Source: WHSW01 sp963821025 (GTDB taxonomy: Bacteria > Actinomycetota > Thermoleophilia > Solirubrobacterales > 70-9). Taken from it: DNA of 64,000 nt. This document shows positions 33,255 to 41,822 of this stretch, one piece after another; the stretch's first letter is position 1; each line of letters starts with the position of its first letter. The notes below the pieces were generated by a model, which searched no databases, was not told where the DNA came from, and worked only from the letters and a program-made list of their open reading frames with translations. The DNA is taken from positions 186,001-250,000 of the forward strand of contig CAWGCG010000003.1 in assembly GCA_963821025.1 (NCBI GenBank), given 5' to 3'. Made by a program: the position numbers and the translations under genes.

Positions 33255-34031
33255 TTACGCCTGGAGCAGGGCGACGGCTCCGGCGGCGAGGCTGAACAGG
33301 CCCGCGAGAGCGGCCGCCAGGAGCGCGGCGCGGCGGTGGGCGTCGTCGTCGAGCCGCCGGAAGACGAGCACGCCCAGTCGGTGGCCGACGATCACCGCGG
33401 GAACGCAGGCCGCGAGGACGACCGCATCCGGAAGCAGAGCCGCCTCGCCCGCGACGGCGATCACGATCGCGGTCGCGGGCAGGCTGAGCGCCAGCAGCGC
33501 CGCGGCGAGCGAGTCGCGCAGCTGCTCGCCGCGCATCCCCAAGCGAGTCATCACGAGGACGAGCACGGGCCCGTTGACGCTCACCGAGGTGGTAAGCACA
33601 CCGGCGGCGAACCCGCCGCCGAGCTCGACCGGGTCGTGCTGTCGGTCGCGGGGAGACGCCGGCAGGCGCTGCGAGCGCCCCTCGTGCCACTGAAGCGCTG
33701 CGCCCGCAAGGACCACCGCCCCGACGAGCAGCTGCAGCCAGTCGCGATCGAGCTCAGTGACGATCCACGCTCCCAGCGCCATCCCGGGGGTCGCCGCGAG
33801 CACGATCGTCGTCACCCGGCGCCCGGCCACCCGGACCTGTCGGCGCTCGCCGAATAACACCAGGACGTTGATCGCGATCGCCAGGACCAAGACCAGAGCG
33901 ACCGCCTCCACCGGCTCGAACGCCGCGAAGGCAGCGGGGGCGACGAACAGCGCGAAGCCGAAGCCGAGCGCGCTCTGGACGGACATCCCGACCGCAACCG
34001 CCGCCACGACGACGATCTCGAGCGCGCTCAC
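33255..34031 (-). CDS. TauE/SafE-family transporter
   Basis: 258-residue membrane protein with about eight hydrophobic segments and the internal repeat of the TauE/SafE family: SVQSALGFGFALFVAPAAFA in the first half and GFAAGVLTTSVSVNGPVLVL in the second. Members export sulfite, sulfoacetate or other organic anions; the substrate is unknown. GTG at 34031 is chosen because the first membrane segment follows at once; the frame is open further upstream only as antisense to cpaF. Divergent from cpaF with a 69-base gap. Confidence 0.85.
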   Translation of the reverse strand: MSALEIVVVAAVAVGMSVQSALGFGFALFVAPAAFAAFEPVEAVALVLVLAIAINVLVLFGERRQVRVAGRRVTTIVLAATPGMALGAWIVTELDRDWLQLLVGAVVLAGAALQWHEGRSQRLPASPRDRQHDPVELGGGFAAGVLTTSVSVNGPVLVLVMTRLGMRGEQLRDSLAAALLALSLPATAIVIAVAGEAALLPDAVVLAACVPAVIVGHRLGVLVFRRLDDDAHRRAALLAAALAGLFSLAAGAVALLQA

Positions 34032-34100
34032 GGCGCCAGCATAGGTCCGGCGGGGCCGTTCGAGGGGGAGAGACGAAGGGCTCGGGAGCCTCGAAAGTGC

Positions 34101-35231
34101 ATGGCGACCGCCGATGATCACGCCCGGGTGCTCGCGGCCGAGCTGCGCCTGCGCCTGGTCGAGCGGCGCCGGGCCGAGGCGGGCGCCGGCGAGCCGCCCG
34201 AGCTCGAGACCAGCGTCCGGCGTCTGGTCGAGGAGTCCGCTGCGGTGCTCTCGCCCGAGCGGCGAGCGCAGATCGGCGAGCTGATCCTGCGCGACACCGT
34301 CGGGCTCGGGCCGCTCGAGGAGCTGCTCGCCGACGACGAGGTCGAGGAGGTGATGGTCAACGGCCATGACCGCGTCTACATCGAGCGTCGCGGCCGGATC
34401 GAGCCGACCGACGTTCGGTTCGACTCCGAGCAGGCGCTGCGCGATGCGATCGAGCGGATCCTGGCGCCAGTCGGGCGGCGCGTTGACGAGCTCACCCCGA
34501 TGGCCGACGCGAGGCTCGCGGACGGCTCGCGCGTCAACGTCGTGATCCCGCCGCTGGCGGTCGACGGGCCGTCGCTGTCGGTCCGTCGCTTCGCCGCCCA
34601 GCGCCCGGACCCCGATGCGCTGGTCGCCAACGCCACCCTGACGACCGAGCTGAGGGCGCTGCTCGCCGATGCGGTCGGATCACGGCTCAGCATCCTCGTC
34701 TCCGGCGGCACCGGCTCGGGCAAGACGACGCTGCTGAACGCGCTCTCGGCCTGGATCGATCCGACCGACCGAGTGGTGACGATCGAGGACGCCGCCGAGC
34801 TGCGGCTGCGCCAGCCCCACGTGGTCCGGCTGGAGAGCAGGCCGGCCTCGGTCGAGGGCCGCGGCGAGGTCACGGTCCGCGACCTGTTGCGCAATGCGCT
34901 GCGAATGCGACCGGACCGGATCGTGATCGGCGAGGTCCGTGGCGCCGAGGCGCTCGACCTGCTGACCGCGCTCAATACCGGCCACCAGGGGGCGCTCTCG
35001 ACCGTGCACGCGAACTCACCGGCCGATGCGCTGCGCCGGATCGAGACCCTCGCCCTGATGGCCGGGCTCGGCCTTCCGCATCAGGCGATTCGCGAGCAGG
35101 TCGCCCGGGGCGTCGATCTGGTCGTCCACATGGCTCGTGTCGCGGACGGCGCCCGACGGGTGACCGAGGTCTCGGAGGTGTTGCCCGCCGCCGCCGGAAT
35201 CGGGGTGCGCGAGCTCTGGCGGCGGGCGTGA
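34101..35231 (+). CDS. cpaF: Tad/Flp pilus assembly ATPase
   Basis: Secretion ATPase that powers pilin export and assembly. 376 residues. N-terminal helical domain (1-90), GLGPLEELLADDEVEEVMVNG, then the RecA core with Walker A SGGTGSGKTTLL (about residues 198-209), the Asp box VVTIEDAAELRL, Walker B RMRPDRIVIGEVRG and the His box GHQGALSTVHANS. All catalytic elements are present. It overlaps tadB by four bases. Confidence 0.93.
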   Translation: MATADDHARVLAAELRLRLVERRRAEAGAGEPPELETSVRRLVEESAAVLSPERRAQIGELILRDTVGLGPLEELLADDEVEEVMVNGHDRVYIERRGRIEPTDVRFDSEQALRDAIERILAPVGRRVDELTPMADARLADGSRVNVVIPPLAVDGPSLSVRRFAAQRPDPDALVANATLTTELRALLADAVGSRLSILVSGGTGSGKTTLLNALSAWIDPTDRVVTIEDAAELRLRQPHVVRLESRPASVEGRGEVTVRDLLRNALRMRPDRIVIGEVRGAEALDLLTALNTGHQGALSTVHANSPADALRRIETLALMAGLGLPHQAIREQVARGVDLVVHMARVADGARRVTEVSEVLPAAAGIGVRELWRRA

Positions 35232-36085
35232 CCGGGGTCGAGTCGCTTGGCGTGCTCGCGGCGGCCGCCGCCGGCGGGCTCGCCGCGGTGGCGCTGCAGG
35301 AAGCAGCCGCCGCCGCGCCCGCGGCAAGGCGCTGGATCGCCGAGGCGCTGGAGCCGCTGCGGCGGGCGGGCAACGAGGGCTATCTGCCGACCGAGTTCGA
35401 GCGCCGGCGGCTGGCGATCCTGGGGACGTTGGCGATGCTCGCGGCAGGTCTCGTCGTGCTCGGTCCGGCCCCGGCGGCCCTGCTGGCGACGACCGGGCCG
35501 GCGGCCGCGGGCTGGGCGGTTGCCCGCCGCCGAGCCGGCTACCGGCGCGCGGTCGAGCGCGGCCTGCCCGCGATTGCCGTCGCGATCGCAGACGCGCTTG
35601 CCTCGGGACGGTCGCCGCGCGCGGCGCTGCTGATCGCCTCGACCTCGCTCGAGGGACCAGCGGCGCGCGAGATGGAGCGGGTACGGACAGAGCTCTCGGT
35701 CGGGGCGCCGACCCGCGAGGTGCTCGAGGGCCTGCGCCGGCGCGTGGTCTCGGTCAGGGTCGACTCGTTCGCCGCCGCCCTCGTCACTCAGCAGCTCGCC
35801 GGAGGCGATCTGGCCACGCTGCTGCGCCGCTTCGCCGCGGCGAGCGCCGACCGCGACCGCACCGAGGCCGACGCGCGCTCGGCGACCGCCCAGGCGCGGT
35901 TCACAGGGCTGCTCGTGGTCGCGATGCCGGCCGGCGCCGGGCTGCTGGCCGAGCTGCTCGAGCCCGGGTTCGTCGGCGGGCTGATCTCGAATCCGGTGGC
36001 GGCGACGCTCGTGGCCGCGGCGGCAGGCTGTCAGCTCGTCGGCTTTGGCGCGATCAAGAGGCTGAGCCGGGTCGGCGAGCTGTGA
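35228..36085 (+). CDS. tadB: Tad/Flp pilus inner membrane platform protein TadB
   Basis: 285-residue type II secretion F-domain protein. Two hydrophobic segments near residues 60-100, a cytoplasmic GspF-like domain with AIAVAIADALASGRSPRAAL (about 115-135), and two C-terminal membrane segments. It forms the membrane platform with TadC. GTG start overlaps the cpaF stop; tadC overlaps its own stop. Confidence 0.87.
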   Translation: MTGVESLGVLAAAAAGGLAAVALQEAAAAAPAARRWIAEALEPLRRAGNEGYLPTEFERRRLAILGTLAMLAAGLVVLGPAPAALLATTGPAAAGWAVARRRAGYRRAVERGLPAIAVAIADALASGRSPRAALLIASTSLEGPAAREMERVRTELSVGAPTREVLEGLRRRVVSVRVDSFAAALVTQQLAGGDLATLLRRFAAASADRDRTEADARSATAQARFTGLLVVAMPAGAGLLAELLEPGFVGGLISNPVAATLVAAAAGCQLVGFGAIKRLSRVGEL

Positions 36086-36918
36086 CGCCGGCGTTGGCGG
36101 GCGCCGCCGTACTCTGCGCCTTCGCGGCGATCTGGGAGCTCGCGGGCGCGGTCGAGGGCCGGCTCGCCGACGCGGCGAGGATGGTGCTGACGCGACTGCT
36201 GGGTGGGCAGGCGAGCTCGCTCGACGACGCGGCCCGGCGCCTGCGCCTGCCCCAGCGGCTGGAGCGTGCCGGGCTCGCCGGCCGAGTCGCGCCGGGGTCG
36301 GTGATCGCTGCGAAACTCGCCGGCGCCGGGCTGGGCGCGCTGCTGGCGCTGATCGCGGCACCGGCGGTGGCGGCGCGGCTCGGGGTCGGTGTCGCAGCGC
36401 TGCTCGTCACCGCAGGCTTCCTGGCGCCCGACGCGCTGATCGAGCGGGCCGCTCGGCGCCGGCGCCGGCGGTTCGTCGCCGCGCTCCCAGACGCACTCGA
36501 TCTGCTCGCGGTCGGGGCTGCCTCGGGGCGTGGACCCACCGCGGGCTTGGGCGAGATCTCGAAGCGAACCGAGGGCCCGCTGGCGGCCGAGCTCGGGACA
36601 GTCGTCGCCGAGGTCGAATGCGGAGCGCCGGCCGGAGCCGCGCTCGAGCGGCTGCGCGAGCGGGTCGCCGGGGCCGAGGTCGGGGCCCTGGCGGCGGCGC
36701 TCGAGCGCTCGCGAGCCTTCGGCTCGCCGCTCGCCGAGCAGTTGCACCACCAGGCCATCGGCCTGCGCCGGGACGCGCGCCGCCGAATCGAGGACAGCGC
36801 CGCCCGGGCGGCGCCGAAGATTCAGTTGGTCGTCGCTCTGGTCTTGGTTCCGTCGGTGCTGCTGTTGATCGCCGCCGCGATCATCGCCAACTCAGACGCA
36901 CTGCTCGCAGGCCTGTGA
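36082..36918 (+). CDS. tadC: Tad/Flp pilus inner membrane platform protein TadC
   Basis: 278-residue second F-domain platform protein. Membrane segments at the N-terminus (about 70-120) and C-terminus (about 250-275), with the cytoplasmic domain ALPDALDLLAVGAASGRGPT and EVECGAPAGAALERLRERV between. With cpaF and tadB it completes the inner membrane motor. No pilin, TadV peptidase, TadE or TadG follows within the window; a glucokinase comes next. Confidence 0.87.
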   Translation: MTPALAGAAVLCAFAAIWELAGAVEGRLADAARMVLTRLLGGQASSLDDAARRLRLPQRLERAGLAGRVAPGSVIAAKLAGAGLGALLALIAAPAVAARLGVGVAALLVTAGFLAPDALIERAARRRRRRFVAALPDALDLLAVGAASGRGPTAGLGEISKRTEGPLAAELGTVVAEVECGAPAGAALERLRERVAGAEVGALAAALERSRAFGSPLAEQLHHQAIGLRRDARRRIEDSAARAAPKIQLVVALVLVPSVLLLIAAAIIANSDALLAGL

Positions 36919-36956
36919 CGCGGCGCCGCCGGCGCCGCGGGATAGACTCGCCGACG

Positions 36957-37934
36957 GTGCCGGTGAGAGTCTCAAAGGTGGGCCCGCGCGGCGGGATCGA
37001 TCTCGGCGGGACGAAGATCCAGGCCGCGATCGTGACCCCGCAGGGAGAGGTGATCGGCGACGCCCGCCGCCCGACCCCGATCGAGGGCGGCCCGGCCGAC
37101 GTCGCCTCGCAGATGGCCGAGGCACTGGTCGAGGCCGCGGAGGCCGCCGGCACCCAGACCGACTCGCTCGCCGGGGTCGGCGTCGGTTCGCCGGGGGACT
37201 CCGATGAGCGGACCGGCGTGGTCTCGGAGGCTCGAAACCTTCCCGGCTGGGAGGGGAGTTTCCCGCTCGGCGAGACCCTCTCGGATGCGCTCGGCACACC
37301 GGTTCGGGTCGCCAACGACGTCGACGTCGCCACCAACGCCGAGTTCAAGCTCGGCGCCGGCAAGCCCTTCAACTCGCTGCTCGGGGTGTTCTGGGGGACC
37401 GGCGTCGGCGGCGGCATCATCCTCGACGGCAAGCGCTGGCTGGGGCGCGGTGCCGCGGGCGAGATCGGTCACATGGTCGTCGTCCGCGGCGGCGCGCGCT
37501 GTCCCTGCGGGCGCCGGGGCTGCATGGAGGCCTACGCCGGACGCGGCGCGATGGAGGCGCAGGCGCGCCGCGAGCACGATCGCGGGACCAAGACAGAGCT
37601 GTTCAAGATCATGCGCAAGCGCGGCCGCGACCGGCTCACCTCGAGCATCTGGGCGCGGGCGCTCGAGCACGAGGACGAGCTCACGATCAAGCTCCTCGAC
37701 CGTGCGGTCAAGGCGATCGGCGCGGCGGCGGCGTCGGCCGTCAACCTGATCGACGTCGAGGCGGTGATCATCGGCGGCGGGCTCGGAGCTCGGCTCGGTG
37801 AGCCCTACGTCGAGCGGATCCGCAAGCAGATGCTCAAGCACCTGTTCGTCGACGAGCGCCCGCCGGCGATCGAGCTGGCCGCGCTCGGCGATTTCGGCGG
37901 CGCGATCGGCGCCTCGCTGCTCTTCGACGACTAG
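36957..37934 (+). CDS. ROK-family sugar kinase (probable glucokinase)
   Basis: 325-residue ROK kinase: phosphate motif GIDLGGTKIQAAIV, sugar-binding VANDVDVATNAEF and GTGVGGGIILDG, the ExGH motif GEIGHMVV, and the zinc motif CPCGRRGCMEAYAGR. A basic insert (AQARREHDRGTKTELFKIMR) follows the zinc site. Its position beside zwf, gnd and pgi suggests glucose as substrate and a role feeding glucose-6-phosphate into both pathways. The start is GTG at 36957; GTG 36963 is an alternative. Its stop directly abuts the convergent zwf stop. Confidence 0.87.
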   Translation: MPVRVSKVGPRGGIDLGGTKIQAAIVTPQGEVIGDARRPTPIEGGPADVASQMAEALVEAAEAAGTQTDSLAGVGVGSPGDSDERTGVVSEARNLPGWEGSFPLGETLSDALGTPVRVANDVDVATNAEFKLGAGKPFNSLLGVFWGTGVGGGIILDGKRWLGRGAAGEIGHMVVVRGGARCPCGRRGCMEAYAGRGAMEAQARREHDRGTKTELFKIMRKRGRDRLTSSIWARALEHEDELTIKLLDRAVKAIGAAAASAVNLIDVEAVIIGGGLGARLGEPYVERIRKQMLKHLFVDERPPAIELAALGDFGGAIGASLLFDD

Positions 37935-39317
37935 CTAGAGCCAGGGGTCGCGCCAGCCGCCGTGGGCGGCGAGCATCCGGTTCGCCGACGCCGGCCCCCA
38001 GCTGCCGGGCTCATAGACCTCGAGCTCGCACGGATCATCGATCAGCGGCTGCACGATTCGCCAGGTCTCCTCGATCGAGTCCTCGCTCGGAAAGAGCTCG
38101 GCGTCGCCGCAGAGCGCGTCGTGGAGCAGGCGTTCGTAGGGCTCGAGCTGCTCACCGACCTGCTCGCCGAAGAGCACGTCGAGGTGGACTCGCTGGAGCG
38201 CGTCGGCTCCGCCGCGCTTGGCGAGCAGGCAGATCTGGGCTCCGGGCTCCGGCTTGATCCGGAGGACGAGCTCATCGGGGTCAGGGACCATGCGCCCGCC
38301 GATCCCGAGGCGCGGGGGCCGACAGAAGACGATCCGGACCTCGGTCGCCTCGACCGGCAGCGCCTTGCCGGCGCGGATGAAGAACGGGACTCCGGCCCAG
38401 CGCCAGTTGTCGATCTCGAGCTGCAGCGCCACGAACGTCTCGGTCCCAGAGTCCGCCGCGACACCCTTGACCTTGCGATAACCGTCGTACTGACCGCGCA
38501 CGTAGGCATGGCAGCTGGCGCTCGGCATCGCCCGAAAGAGGTCCGATTTTCGGTCGCGGACCGGGTCGGGGTCGGCGGGCCCGCCCGAGGGCGGTTCCAT
38601 CGCGACCAGCGCGAGCACCTGCAGCAGGTGGTTTTGGACGACGTCGCGAAGCGCCCCGACCGGGTCGTAGAAGCCGCCGCGGTCGGCGACCCCGAAATCC
38701 TCGGCCATCGTGATCTGGACCGAATCGACGAACTGGCGGTTCCAGAGCGGCTCCAGCAGGACGTTCGCGAATCGCAGGTAGAGGATGTCCATCACCGGTT
38801 CCTTGCCGAGGAAATGGTCGATCCGCAGGATCTGCGACTCGTCGAGCAGCTCGCGGAGCTCGCGGTTGAGCGCCCGCGCTGACTCGAGGTCGTGACCGAA
38901 CGGCTTCTCGAACACGACCCGAGCGCCCGCGGTGAGCCCCGCGGCGCGAAGGCGCCCGACCACGTCGGCGAACAGCGAGGGCGGGATCTCGAGATAGAAG
39001 ACGGTCTCGCGCCCACCATCGAGCTCGCGCGCCAGATGGCCGTACGTGCGGTCGTCGTCGAAATCGCCGCGGACGTAGCCGAGCCGGCCCTCGAGCCGCG
39101 CGACGACCGCCTCCTCGGGGTCGGGCACGCTCGCCTCGATCGACTTTCGCGCGTGACCGTCGAGCTCGGTCTGGCTCCAGTGACTGCGAGCGACCCCGAT
39201 GATTCGACATTCGAGCGCACCTCGCGCCTCGAGCCGGTAAAGCGCCGCGAAGGTCATCTTCTTCGCCAGGTCGCCGGTGATCCCGAAGATGACCAGGGTG
39301 TCAGCGGTCGGCGCCAT
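37935..39317 (-). CDS. zwf: glucose-6-phosphate 1-dehydrogenase
   Basis: First step of the oxidative pentose phosphate pathway, producing NADPH and 6-phosphogluconolactone. 460 residues. NADP motif FGITGDLAKKM at the N-terminus, active-site RIDHFLGKEPV, and the EKPFGHDLESA motif. It is the only oxidative-branch gene on the minus strand: divergent from gnd and convergent with the kinase. The cofactor cannot be settled, but the GDLAKK form is typical of NADP use. Confidence 0.94.
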   Translation of the reverse strand: MAPTADTLVIFGITGDLAKKMTFAALYRLEARGALECRIIGVARSHWSQTELDGHARKSIEASVPDPEEAVVARLEGRLGYVRGDFDDDRTYGHLARELDGGRETVFYLEIPPSLFADVVGRLRAAGLTAGARVVFEKPFGHDLESARALNRELRELLDESQILRIDHFLGKEPVMDILYLRFANVLLEPLWNRQFVDSVQITMAEDFGVADRGGFYDPVGALRDVVQNHLLQVLALVAMEPPSGGPADPDPVRDRKSDLFRAMPSASCHAYVRGQYDGYRKVKGVAADSGTETFVALQLEIDNWRWAGVPFFIRAGKALPVEATEVRIVFCRPPRLGIGGRMVPDPDELVLRIKPEPGAQICLLAKRGGADALQRVHLDVLFGEQVGEQLEPYERLLHDALCGDAELFPSEDSIEETWRIVQPLIDDPCELEVYEPGSWGPASANRMLAAHGGWRDPWL

Positions 39318-39362
39318 CGGCGCAGACTATTGGCCCGCGGCGCATCCGCTTACTATCAGGCC

Positions 39363-40376
39363 ATGCAGCTCGGCATGATCGGCCTCGGGCGGATGGGAGC
39401 CAACCTCGTCCGGCGGCTGATGCGGGACGGTCACGAGTGCGTGGTCTACGACGTCAACGCCGACGCGATTGCCGACCTGGCGGCCGAGGGCGCCACCGGA
39501 GCCGACTCGCTGGACGACTTCGCCGCCAAGCTGAGCAAGCCGCGTGCCGCCTGGGTGATGGTCCCGGCGGGCGAGATAACGGAGTCGACGGTGAACGACC
39601 TCGCCGACCGGCTCGATTCGGGCGACGCGATCATCGACGGCGGCAACTCCTACTACCGCGACGACATCCGCCGCAGCTCGAAGTTCGCCGAGCGCGGGAT
39701 CGACTACATCGACTGCGGCACCAGCGGCGGCGTCTTCGGCCTCGACCGCGGCTATTGCCTGATGATCGGGGGCCCCGACGAGGCGGTCGAGCGCCTCGAC
39801 CCGATCTTCGCCACGATCGCGCCCGGGGTCGACTCCGCCGAGCGCACCCCCGGGCGAGCCGGCGACCCCTCGACCGCCGAGAACGGCTACCTGCACTGTG
39901 GGCCCAGCGGCGCCGGCCACTTCGTCAAGATGGTTCACAACGGGATCGAGTACGGGGTGATGGCCGCATACGCCGAGGGCCTCAACATCCTCCACAACGC
40001 CGACGCCGGGCTGCACCAGCGCGAGGCCGACGCCGAGACGGCCCCGCTCACCGACCCGGAGTACTACGAGTTCGAGCTCGACATCCCCGAGGTCGCCGAG
40101 GTCTGGCGCCGGGGGAGCGTGATCGGCTCGTGGCTCCTGGACCTGACCGCCGCCGCCCTGGTGGACTCACCGACCCTGGAGGAGTTCGAGGGCCGGGTCT
40201 CGGACTCCGGGGAGGGTCGCTGGACTTCGATCGCGGCGATCGAGGAGGGGGTGCCGGCCCCGGTCCTCTCGACCGCGCTCTACTCCCGCTTTGCCTCGCG
40301 CGACCTCGATGACTTCGCCAACAAGGTGATGTCGGCGATGCGCAAGCAGTTCGGCGGGCACGACGAGAAGAAGTGA
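39363..40376 (+). CDS. gnd: 6-phosphogluconate dehydrogenase, decarboxylating (short form)
   Basis: Converts 6-phosphogluconate to ribulose-5-phosphate. At 337 residues this is the short GntZ-like class, not the 470-residue E. coli form. Rossmann GLGRMGANLVRRLMRDGH at 7-24, catalytic CGTSGGVFGLDRGYCLMIGG and KMVHNGIEYG. ATG 39363 is used, just before the Rossmann strand; the frame is open far upstream only as antisense to zwf. GTGA overlap with pgl. Confidence 0.92.
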   Translation: MQLGMIGLGRMGANLVRRLMRDGHECVVYDVNADAIADLAAEGATGADSLDDFAAKLSKPRAAWVMVPAGEITESTVNDLADRLDSGDAIIDGGNSYYRDDIRRSSKFAERGIDYIDCGTSGGVFGLDRGYCLMIGGPDEAVERLDPIFATIAPGVDSAERTPGRAGDPSTAENGYLHCGPSGAGHFVKMVHNGIEYGVMAAYAEGLNILHNADAGLHQREADAETAPLTDPEYYEFELDIPEVAEVWRRGSVIGSWLLDLTAAALVDSPTLEEFEGRVSDSGEGRWTSIAAIEEGVPAPVLSTALYSRFASRDLDDFANKVMSAMRKQFGGHDEKK

Positions 40377-41029
40377 CGGTCGAGGTCCTCGCGGACGCCG
40401 AGCAGGCGGCGCGCAGGGGCGCGCAGCTGATCGCCGAGTCCGGCGCGGCGGCAATCGAGGAGCACGGTCGCTTCTCCTTGGCGGTCAGCGGCGGGCGGGC
40501 GCCGTGGCGCATGTTCGAGTTGCTCGGCGAGCATCGGCTCGACTGGGAACGGATCGAGCTGTTTCAGGTCGACGAGCGGATTGCGCCCGACGGCGACCCC
40601 GATCGAAACCTCACCCATCTCGAACCGAGCCTGCCGGGCGAGGCGCGCTCATCGGTCCGCGCGATGGCGGTCACCGACGATGATCCGGAGGCGGCGGCGG
40701 CCCGCTACGGCGAGTTGCTGCCCGAGTCCCTCGACCTGGTCCACCTCGGCCTCGGTCCCGACGGCCACACCGCCTCGCTCGTCCCCGGCGACCCGGTGCT
40801 CGATCTCGACGACCGATCGGTCGCGGTCACCGGCAGCTACCAGGGACGGCGCCGGATGACCCTCACCTACCCCAGCCTCGACGCCGCGGCGCGGGTTCTC
40901 TGGCTGGTCACCGGCCCCGACAAGGTCGAGCCGCTGGCGAAGCTGCGCGCCGGCGATCGCTCGATCCCGGCGGGCCGGGTGCGGGCCCGGGCGTCGGTGT
41001 TGCTCTGCGACGCCACCGCCGCCGGGTAG
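40373..41029 (+). CDS. pgl: 6-phosphogluconolactonase
   Basis: 218-residue DevB-type lactonase hydrolysing the product of Zwf. SGGRAPWRMFELLGE near residues 42-56, FQVDERIAPDGDPDRN about 64-79, and LGLGPDGHTASLVPG. Its GTG start overlaps the gnd stop by four bases, so the two steps are co-translated. Confidence 0.92.
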   Translation: MTVEVLADAEQAARRGAQLIAESGAAAIEEHGRFSLAVSGGRAPWRMFELLGEHRLDWERIELFQVDERIAPDGDPDRNLTHLEPSLPGEARSSVRAMAVTDDDPEAAAARYGELLPESLDLVHLGLGPDGHTASLVPGDPVLDLDDRSVAVTGSYQGRRRMTLTYPSLDAAARVLWLVTGPDKVEPLAKLRAGDRSIPAGRVRARASVLLCDATAAG

Positions 41030-41090
41030 CACGGCGCCGGCGTTGGCGTCCGCCGCAGCCGGGCACGCCCCGGTCGAGCCTGCCGCGGGC

Positions 41091-41771
41091 TCACCTGCCG
41101 CGAATCGCCATGCGCTCTACCGCGCCGTCGCGCCCGATCAACACCTCGCTCGTGATAGCCGGCGGGAAGAGCCCGTGGTCGACGACGCCGGGGGCGGCGG
41201 CCAGCAGCGCCGCGAGCAACACCGGGTCGCCGATCTCGCCCGTGTAGTCGGCGATCAGGCCACCCTCGGGAGACGGCGGTGCGCCCTCGCGGATCTCGAC
41301 CGTGGCCAGCTCGCGCAGGGTCGCCGCGAGCCCGAAGCGGTGCAGCTCGAGCGGCACCGGCGCCCCCAACGCCGTAACCGGCTTCGACGAGTCGCCGATG
41401 ACGACGAAGCGCTCGGCCGCGTTGGCGACGATCTTCTCGCGCGTGTGGGCGCCGCCGCCCCCCTTGATCAGCCAGCCGTCGGGTGCGATCTGATCGGCGC
41501 CGTCGACGGCGAGGTCGAGGCGCTCGATCGCCTCGAACGGCTCGACCGCGATCCCGAGCCCCCGCGCGCCGTCGGCGGTCTGCACGGAGGTCGCGACGCA
41601 ACGGATCTCGAGCTCGCGGGCGGCGAGCGCCGGCAGCAGGTGGGCGACCGTCGAGCCGGTGCCGAGCCCGACCACCATGCCGTCGGCGACCAGCTCGGCG
41701 GCGGCCTCGGCCGCGATCCGTTTCTCGTCCTCGATGTCACGCGCGCCGGCCAGACCGGGGTTATCCCACAC
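41091..41771 (-). CDS. rpiA: ribose-5-phosphate isomerase A
   Basis: Interconverts ribose-5-phosphate and ribulose-5-phosphate. About 226 residues. GLGTGSTVAHLL phosphate loop, DLAVDGADQIAPDGWLIKGGGGAH with the catalytic acidic residues, and VIGDSSKPV. The frame runs on upstream antisense to tkt, so the start must be placed by homology: GTG at 41769-41771 adds about 16 residues before the first helix and is the best available codon. It is divergent from tkt with a gap of about 50 bases. Confidence 0.9.
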   Translation of the reverse strand: MWDNPGLAGARDIEDEKRIAAEAAAELVADGMVVGLGTGSTVAHLLPALAARELEIRCVATSVQTADGARGLGIAVEPFEAIERLDLAVDGADQIAPDGWLIKGGGGAHTREKIVANAAERFVVIGDSSKPVTALGAPVPLELHRFGLAATLRELATVEIREGAPPSPEGGLIADYTGEIGDPVLLAALLAAAPGVVDHGLFPPAITSEVLIGRDGAVERMAIRGR

Positions 41772-41822
41772 CCGGTCGCAAACGGGTAACGCGCCGCGCG
41801 GCCGCGCCGCTAGGGTGACTGT

